Positions 6,377 to 10,310 of a stretch of DNA of 10,310 nt are shown one piece after another. Source of the DNA: Spirochaetota bacterium (GTDB taxonomy: Bacteria > Spirochaetota > UBA12135 > COTS27). The stretch is taken from positions 1 to 10,310 of the forward strand of contig JAUXHF010000048.1 of NCBI GenBank assembly GCA_030621685.1, written 5' to 3'. The position numbers and the translations under genes are program-made. Positions within the stretch are counted from its first letter, which is position 1; every line of letters begins with the position of its first letter. The notes under the pieces are model-generated. The model ran no database searches. It saw only the letters and a list, made by a program, of their open reading frames with translations, and was not told the DNA's origin.

Positions 6377-8032
6377 CTATTTGCGACCTTTGAGGAGGGT
6401 TGCATGAAAAGCTTGCTTTCGGCCATCTAAGACAAGTGAGGGTTTCGATTTTCCCAAGAAGGCATGCACAGTATGTAGCTGTCTTGGCTTAACTTCATCC
6501 CTATCATGAAAGGCAGCACTAAGGTCAGGGTTAGAATTTTTAGAGCATCTTTCAAGAGCTAGGCTATTTTGGCTTAGGCAATGAAGAAAATTTTTGCCCA
6601 AACAAAGAAGCGGGCTAGCTATTGAGTTTTCTAAATGGGCATAAAAGCTTTTTTCTAGTGAAAGACTGCTAAAAACATAAAGTTTTGTTTTGAGGCTGGG
6701 CATTTCACGTAAATTTAGGATCTTAAAAAGTGAATTTTCAGGCTTTACAATGTTTGAAACAATTTCGTTTACTCGCTTGGCTAGCTTTGCTCCCGGTTTT
6801 TTATGATGAAAATTTACTAAAATAATGGCTTTCTCTAAATTTGCAGCTGAAGCCTTATTATTTGAACCTCCTAGTTCATCCATGCCGGCATGGGGAGTAA
6901 CTTGTATTTGGACAAAAAAAGCCGCGGGCATGAGTTTTTTAAAACCTCTTACGCCATCACTATCGGGGATGATGCTATATTGTTTTTTGTTTAGCATGGC
7001 ATTGAGTGTCTGAATTTTTTTCACATCCTTAGTCTCGGTGAAAACCTCCAGAAGAGCCTTTTGCTGGTTAAGCACTGTGAAAAAAGATATTTCCTCTCGA
7101 TAGCTATAAGAAGATTGGTCGGCTATGAAATGTAATTGCTCCAAGCCATCTTCGTACATGCCTCTATTCATAAGCATTTCGAAAAAAATCTCTCTAGCGG
7201 AAATAACCACTTTGGAATAATTGTTTAAATGCCGTGTTAGTATTTCTTGGAAATTCTGGAAGGCTTGGGCATAATGTTCGCTGCGAAAAAGCGATAGGGC
7301 AAACATCAAGCGTACGTCTTCAGATTGTTTATAGCTGGAATCTATGGAAAGCGCCGTTTTTATGATCTCATCATAATCTTCTAATTGGTAGAGAATGCTA
7401 ATCCGTTTATGTTTTAGCCTGCAATGAACAATCTTTTCACTAGAAATAGCAGCTTCAATACAATCTTTTGCTTTGTGGAAATTTCTTTCGCGTACGTAAA
7501 TATCCGAGAGTTTTTCTGCTAACTTGCTGTTGTCTTTTTGGAAAAGAAAAGCTTTTTCTAAAAATGGCAAGGCTATAGCATAGTTTTTCATCTGAAAAAG
7601 CTTATTCCCTATTTTCTCATTGGCTAGTGTATGCTTAGGTTGCTTTTGAAGAATTTTATAATACTCATTTAGCACATCTTTTCCGCGTTTGAGTATTTCA
7701 TATAACTCTGCTTTCTTCAAATGTATTTCTATGTCATCAATCTGTTCTTTTTTGCTATAGAGTTTGTGAAAACTTATCTCGTTAAGATGATACAGCGCTA
7801 AATACCAATGATTAGAAAGCAAGTATGCTTGATAAAAGGCATATTGCGTTTCAAAACGCAGCGTCATTTTGGGCTTAATACGCTTGAGCAAGATTAAGGC
7901 GCTATCGCCTCTGTTATTTTTTATGGCAGCTTGAATTCTGCCTATCTCACGGGGGAAGATGTAGCTATCATAAGCCATAGAATAGAAGTAAACTACGGCC
8001 AGCAAAAAGCTTATTGAAAAAAAATATAGCAT
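6377..8032 (-). CDS. Membrane-anchored TPR-repeat protein of unknown function
   Basis: The 551-residue protein starts with a single hydrophobic helix (about residues 3-20, no signal peptidase site obvious). It should be a membrane anchor with the rest on one side. Residues about 35-300 are a helical TPR solenoid. Recognisable helix pairs include YEILKRGKDVLNEYYKILQKQPKH (110-133), LFQMKNYAIALPFLEKAF (145-162), IYVRERNFHKAKDCIEAAI (178-196), LYQLEDYDEIIKTALSI (214-230) and LFRSEHYAQAFQNFQEIL (248-265). TPR arrays bind other proteins and assemble complexes. Residues about 360-551 do not look like TPR. They include a predicted beta-type stretch KAIILVNFHH (401-410) and a basic C-terminus, and I recognise no family. 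The ATG has no clear Shine-Dalgarno sequence. The upstream ATP-grasp gene is codirectional but 460 bases away behind a likely terminator. An envelope scaffolding role is conceivable; no enzymatic function can be assigned. Confidence 0.8.
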   Translation of the reverse strand: MLYFFSISFLLAVVYFYSMAYDSYIFPREIGRIQAAIKNNRGDSALILLKRIKPKMTLRFETQYAFYQAYLLSNHWYLALYHLNEISFHKLYSKKEQIDDIEIHLKKAELYEILKRGKDVLNEYYKILQKQPKHTLANEKIGNKLFQMKNYAIALPFLEKAFLFQKDNSKLAEKLSDIYVRERNFHKAKDCIEAAISSEKIVHCRLKHKRISILYQLEDYDEIIKTALSIDSSYKQSEDVRLMFALSLFRSEHYAQAFQNFQEILTRHLNNYSKVVISAREIFFEMLMNRGMYEDGLEQLHFIADQSSYSYREEISFFTVLNQQKALLEVFTETKDVKKIQTLNAMLNKKQYSIIPDSDGVRGFKKLMPAAFFVQIQVTPHAGMDELGGSNNKASAANLEKAIILVNFHHKKPGAKLAKRVNEIVSNIVKPENSLFKILNLREMPSLKTKLYVFSSLSLEKSFYAHLENSIASPLLCLGKNFLHCLSQNSLALERCSKNSNPDLSAAFHDRDEVKPRQLHTVHAFLGKSKPSLVLDGRKQAFHATLLKGRK

Positions 8033-8140
8033 AAATTCGAAAAAGAAACTATTTGCTTAACATTCTTCCCTTATTTTAAGATGGCTTCTTTCTTAAGAAA
8101 ATAAGCTTTATTAATAACCCCTATTGATGAGAGCTATATC

Positions 8141-8161
8141 AACTAGCTTACAACTAGCTTA
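8141..8161. repeat. 11-bp tandem duplication
   Basis: AACTAGCTTAC (8141-8151) is followed directly by AACTAGCTTA (8152-8161), an exact copy except for the missing final base. It is non-coding, upstream of the TPR gene. Confidence 0.8.
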
Positions 8162-8200
8162 TTATAGTAGTCAGTAATAAGCAAGCAATAAATAAGCAAC

Positions 8201-8234
8201 AAATAAAAGCAAAAATAAAAGCAAAAATAAAATT
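8201..8234. repeat. 12-bp tandem repeat, about 2.8 copies
   Basis: AAATAAAAGCAA occurs at 8201-8212 and 8213-8224 exactly, and a partial third copy continues to 8234. Further AATAAGCAA-like words just to the left suggest an older, decayed extension of the array. Confidence 0.8.
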
Positions 8235-8331
8235 AGAGGTAAAGAGTGGTAACAGATTTACTTTAGTTAAATATCAAGTTTCCTGCTTGTTTATCGGTAA
8301 AACAAATTAAAAAACTAATGCGAGCTGTAAC

Positions 8332-8354
8332 AAAAAAACCTTTGCAAATAGGTT
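8332..8354 (-). terminator. Probable intrinsic terminator of the ATP-grasp gene
   Basis: On the minus strand AACCT pairs with AGGTT (five base pairs, eight-base loop), and the stem runs straight into five further T. It lies about 140 bases after the ATP-grasp stop codon and about 300 bases before the TPR start, pointing the right way. The stem is short with two G-C pairs. This is the best terminator-like structure in the window, but it is not a strong one. Confidence 0.45.
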
Positions 8355-8492
8355 GTATAAAACTACAGTTACTGCGTAGCTTTGTTTTTAGTTAGAAACG
8401 TTTAAAATTCAGCTGTTTTTTTAATGAAAAACGGCTTTCATGTCAAAATTTTAATCCAAGATTTTTGTAAAGGTTTTTTTGAAGGTACTGTT

Positions 8493-9881
8493 TTACGTTG
8501 CTTTTGTTTTTATGCTAAGAATTTGATTAGCTTGCCTGGCCGAAGTTTCGGCTTCTGCTTTTGTTTTGCCATAGGCGATAAGAGAGCCTATTTTCATCAT
8601 ATTGTTTTTTGGAGCTTGTATGAGGTCACCTTTTTTCACAAAGAGAAAAATTTCTGCTAGGCCTTGAATTTTCTTTGCCTGCGCTAGGTTTTCGATACCC
8701 ATAAAGATGCAAGCAGCCCCCTCTCTTTGTATGGCACGTTCCACGACAACTTGATTTCTTGTTTCTTGTAAGCTGCTAGGCGGCATGCCCAGGCTAATTT
8801 CTAAAACGGCCTGCATGAGGTCGGCTCCAGAGTGAAGAGGGGTAGTGTAAGAAGACATAAATCCGCCAGAAAGCCTTGCTGCAATCTCGCCTAGCCAAAC
8901 TTTTCTGCCTTGCAGGCATACTCGTATGTCTGCTTTGGCAGCGCCGCTATGGATGCCTAGGGCTATAATCCCTTTTTTAAATTCTTCTATGGCTAAAGTA
9001 CGGCTTTCTTCGGGAAGCTCGCTTGGCAGGGTATGGCCTGTTTCAACAAAATATGGAGAGTGTTCTATTATCCTATCGGCTACGCCAGAAATAAATATCT
9101 TACCTTTATAGATGAGAGCATCTACTGAAAGTTCATTACTGGGAATATATTCTTCTATGATAGTTGCCGCAGATTTGGAAAAATAGCGAGCCTTGCCAAG
9201 AGCTTCTATAAAATCTTTTGCTGTTTGCACGAGTCTTACGCCTCTTGCGCCCATCGAATCTACTGGTTTTACAACAAATTTATTGGTGCTAAATAAATTT
9301 TCGAGCTTATGTAACAGCTCTTCAGCTTTTTTTAATGATTTTTCTCTTGTTAAATTAAGAATATTTTCTAATTCTGCTGCTGCCATGCCATAAAACAGCG
9401 GCTGCGATACTCCATGCTCTGCGAAACGTTGGCGCATTTGTAATTTATTTGTAGCCCAAGTGGCGGTAGTTTCTGTAATCCCAACGTTGTTTCCTAAAGC
9501 TTTATTTATTTTAGCAACGGTTATGGAGAAGTCTGTACCTACGGTCACACAGGCTTCAAGGCGATGTTCTTTTTCGTGATACTGCAGGGCAGCATAGACT
9601 GCTTCCTTTTCATTTCCGAAATTTGCCAGTATTCGCCGAACGAAATTCCCTTGTTTTTCCTTTGTTTTTCCTGTGTTTCTAGTGATTTTATTCGTATCTG
9701 TTACAAGGCTGCCAAAACCCTTTGCAAATCCTAAAGCTTTAGGGTTTCTATCCATAACAACCGTATGCATGCCATGTTGCAAGGCTGTTTCTATTAATTT
9801 TTGTTGCATGAAAGAAGCACCTAGAATTAAAATGCTTCTGCCTTTAAGATGATTGTTCAAAACTGCTCTTATAAAATTCAA
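8493..9881 (-). CDS. ATP-grasp ligase (amino-acid ligase / carbamoyl-phosphate-synthase-like)
   Basis: ATP-grasp enzymes join a carboxylate to an amine or thiol through an acyl-phosphate. The 462 residues begin with a Rossmann-like pre-ATP-grasp domain (RSILILGASFMQQKLIETA, 15-33; later CVTVGTDFSITVAKINKALG, 111-130). The ATP-grasp core follows: ATP lysine K205 in KFVVKPVD, glycine loop SMGARGVRLV (209-218), hinge IIEEYIP (241-247). Metal-site residues are D318 in AKADIRV and E332 in GEIAARLSGGF (331-341). A C-terminal lid domain ends the protein. Layout resembles L-amino-acid ligases and PurK/CPS relatives; the substrate cannot be read off. There is no ATG at the front: the frame opens with TTG at 9881. 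A second TTG at 9860, with AAGAG five bases upstream, gives a start nearer the family pattern (LKGRSILILGA) and may be the true one. Residues about 64-80 (KTKEKQGN region) are a low-complexity insertion encoded by an 11-bp repeat. Confidence 0.85.
   Translation of the reverse strand: MNFIRAVLNNHLKGRSILILGASFMQQKLIETALQHGMHTVVMDRNPKALGFAKGFGSLVTDTNKITRNTGKTKEKQGNFVRRILANFGNEKEAVYAALQYHEKEHRLEACVTVGTDFSITVAKINKALGNNVGITETTATWATNKLQMRQRFAEHGVSQPLFYGMAAAELENILNLTREKSLKKAEELLHKLENLFSTNKFVVKPVDSMGARGVRLVQTAKDFIEALGKARYFSKSAATIIEEYIPSNELSVDALIYKGKIFISGVADRIIEHSPYFVETGHTLPSELPEESRTLAIEEFKKGIIALGIHSGAAKADIRVCLQGRKVWLGEIAARLSGGFMSSYTTPLHSGADLMQAVLEISLGMPPSSLQETRNQVVVERAIQREGAACIFMGIENLAQAKKIQGLAEIFLFVKKGDLIQAPKNNMMKIGSLIAYGKTKAEAETSARQANQILSIKTKAT
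9651..9671. repeat. 11-bp tandem repeat inside the ATP-grasp gene
   Basis: TTGTTTTTCC occurs at 9651-9660 and again at 9662-9671 with one T between, followed by the related TGTGTTTCT. On the coding strand it produces the Lys/Thr/Glu-rich stretch around GKTKEKQGN. It interrupts the pre-ATP-grasp domain between strand regions that are normally close together. Confidence 0.75.
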
Positions 9882-9951
9882 AAATTTCTTGTTCGTAACC
9901 CTAAAAGTTTGTTAATTTATTTTTTTTGAAAAAAAATAAAATTTATTGAAA

Positions 9952-9969
9952 AAAACCCGAAAAACCCGA
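9952..9969. repeat. 9-bp perfect duplication in the ATP-grasp leader
   Basis: AAAACCCGA is present twice without gap. On the minus strand it appears as CGGGTTTT repeated just after the expected transcription start. It lies in the 5' leader of the ATP-grasp gene, directly beyond the -10 box. Confidence 0.7.
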
Positions 9970-9973
9970 ATAT

Positions 9974-10002
9974 AGTATAAAGATAACATTGCTTCATAAC
10001 AA
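9974..10002 (-). promoter_or_regulatory. Promoter of the ATP-grasp gene
   Basis: On the minus strand TTGTTA (9997-10002) and TATACT (9974-9979) are exactly 17 bases apart, giving an expected transcript start near 9967 and a leader of about 85 nucleotides. The -35 box lies inside a perfect 16-bp palindrome, so a protein bound there would block the promoter. A weaker plus-strand promoter (TTGAAA 9946-9951, TATAGT 9971-9976, 19-base spacing) overlaps the same DNA. Confidence 0.5.
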
Positions 10003-10031
10003 TATTGTTATAAGAATAACTGTGCTGTTAT
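9983..10031. promoter_or_regulatory. Operator-like cluster of ATAAC/GTTAT inverted repeats
   Basis: Two dyads share the form ATAAC-N6-GTTAT: ATAACAATATTGTTAT (9996-10011, a perfect 16-bp palindrome) and ATAACTGTGCTGTTAT (10016-10031). Their centres are 20 bases apart, close to two helical turns. An extra half-site ATAAC lies at 9983-9987. The conserved arms with a variable centre are what a dimeric helix-turn-helix regulator would need. The first dyad covers the -35 box of the promoter reading toward the ATP-grasp gene. The regulator is not encoded in the window. Confidence 0.5.
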
Positions 10032-10218
10032 GTTTTTTGATGGAGAGAGAGAACAAAGAAGAGTCACGGATACTATTTCAAGTAACCTTGAAAGCCATAA
10101 TAATAAGTAATTCTTGCTAATTATTTTTGCTTTACTTTTTTTTGGGCTAAAATTTTTTGAAAAATTTTGAAAATTTATGTATTTAAAAGTATAAAATTTG
10201 GATTTTTCAATATATCTC

Positions 10219-10244
10219 TTGACAAAGAAACATAATGGTATAAT
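10219..10244 (+). promoter_or_regulatory. Promoter-like element toward an off-window gene
   Basis: A consensus TTGACA (10219-10224) and a consensus TATAAT (10239-10244) occur in the right order, but the spacer is only 14 bases, shorter than the 16-18 usual for sigma70. It points rightward out of the window. The near-perfect hexamers suggest a real promoter with unusual spacing, possibly one needing an activator that untwists the spacer. Chance in AT-rich DNA is the alternative. Confidence 0.4.
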
Positions 10245-10276
10245 GTTAAAAACGGCGGGCATGTTCTTTTAACAAG

Positions 10277-10288
10277 AATGAATTCATT
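10277..10288. promoter_or_regulatory. 12-bp palindrome downstream of the right-edge promoter
   Basis: AATGAATTCATT is a perfect 12-bp palindrome about 33 bases downstream of the TATAAT box, within the expected early transcript. It could be an operator for the gene to the right of the window. There is no second copy in view to support this. Confidence 0.25.
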
Positions 10289-10310
10289 AAGTTTTTAGTG
10301 ATACAGTCTT

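Larger units (their letters stand above)
8033..8492. other. AT-rich intergenic region with terminator and repeats
   Basis: This 460-bp gap separates the codirectional ATP-grasp and TPR genes. It contains a likely minus-strand terminator for the upstream gene, two tandem duplications, and a hairpin-capable ATGAAA/TTTCAT pair (8424-8441). A second short stem CTAC/GTAG (8363-8379) is followed on the plus strand by CTTTGTTTTT and on the minus strand by TTTTAT. No credible open reading frame or RNA gene was seen, and no clear promoter for the TPR gene could be placed. Confidence 0.5.
9882..10310. other. AT-rich control region, no gene recognised
   Basis: This end region contains the ATP-grasp promoter with its inverted-repeat cluster and a perfect seven-base-pair stem TTTCAAG/CTTGAAA with a four-base loop (10076-10093). 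It also has an A/T-only stem AAAATTTTT/AAAAATTTT (10149-10168), a plus-pointing promoter-like element and a 12-bp palindrome near the right edge. An 84-codon minus-strand frame exists at 10008-10262. Its Lys/Phe/Ile/Asn-rich composition and overlap with these signals argue against it being a gene. Confidence 0.5.

Noticed and set aside
8424..8660. A 78-codon plus-strand frame starting in the intergenic region.
   Set aside because: Most of it is antisense to the well-supported ATP-grasp gene, and it shows no ribosome site or recognisable domain.
10008..10262. An 84-codon minus-strand open frame.
   Set aside because: Its composition is Lys/Phe/Ile/Asn-rich as expected from AT-rich non-coding DNA, it overlaps promoter-like and dyad elements, and it shows no motif.

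Overview
The window comes from an AT-rich bacterial chromosome that uses the standard genetic code. It carries five complete protein genes and part of at least one further regulatory region. Intergenic DNA is clearly richer in A and T than the genes and makes up roughly a quarter of the window. Every gap longer than about 150 bases, apart from the 3104-3302 leader, contains at least one short tandem duplication. The taxon cannot be fixed from this sequence. The long, divergent CTP synthase, the orphan TPR protein and the ATP-grasp ligase would suit an under-sampled lineage (a spirochaete-like or candidate-phylum bacterium), but that is only a guess.

Layout. Bases 37-1452 (minus) encode a PutP-type sodium/proline symporter with a strong Shine-Dalgarno sequence. 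Bases 1453-2452 are about 1 kb without a convincing gene; they hold several tandem repeats, a good sigma70-type promoter at 2037-2065 and short protein-like open stretches that may be gene remnants. Three plus-strand genes follow: a DUF445 membrane-anchored protein (2492-3103), CTP synthase PyrG (3303-5114) and a MenA-type 1,4-dihydroxy-2-naphthoate prenyltransferase (5276-6202). A 29-bp tandem repeat with a small palindrome in each unit separates pyrG from menA. A 61-bp duplication separates menA from the convergent TPR gene. On the minus strand, an ATP-grasp ligase (9881-8493) lies upstream of a TPR-repeat, membrane-anchored protein of unknown function (8032-6377). A probable terminator between the two makes a simple operon less likely. 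Bases 9882-10310 form a compact control region with a minus promoter, a cluster of ATAAC/GTTAT inverted repeats over its -35 box, and a plus-pointing promoter-like element near the right edge.

The genes do not form one obvious pathway. PyrG supplies CTP, MenA makes the menaquinone precursor for a respiratory chain, PutP imports proline, and the ATP-grasp enzyme probably joins a carboxylate to an amine. The ATP-grasp and TPR genes are the least understood. I see no phage, insertion sequence, CRISPR array, rRNA or intact tRNA. The best candidates for something undescribed are the operator-like array upstream of the ATP-grasp gene, the TPR protein with its unassigned C-terminal half, and the unusual density of short tandem duplications, one of which has expanded inside a coding region.
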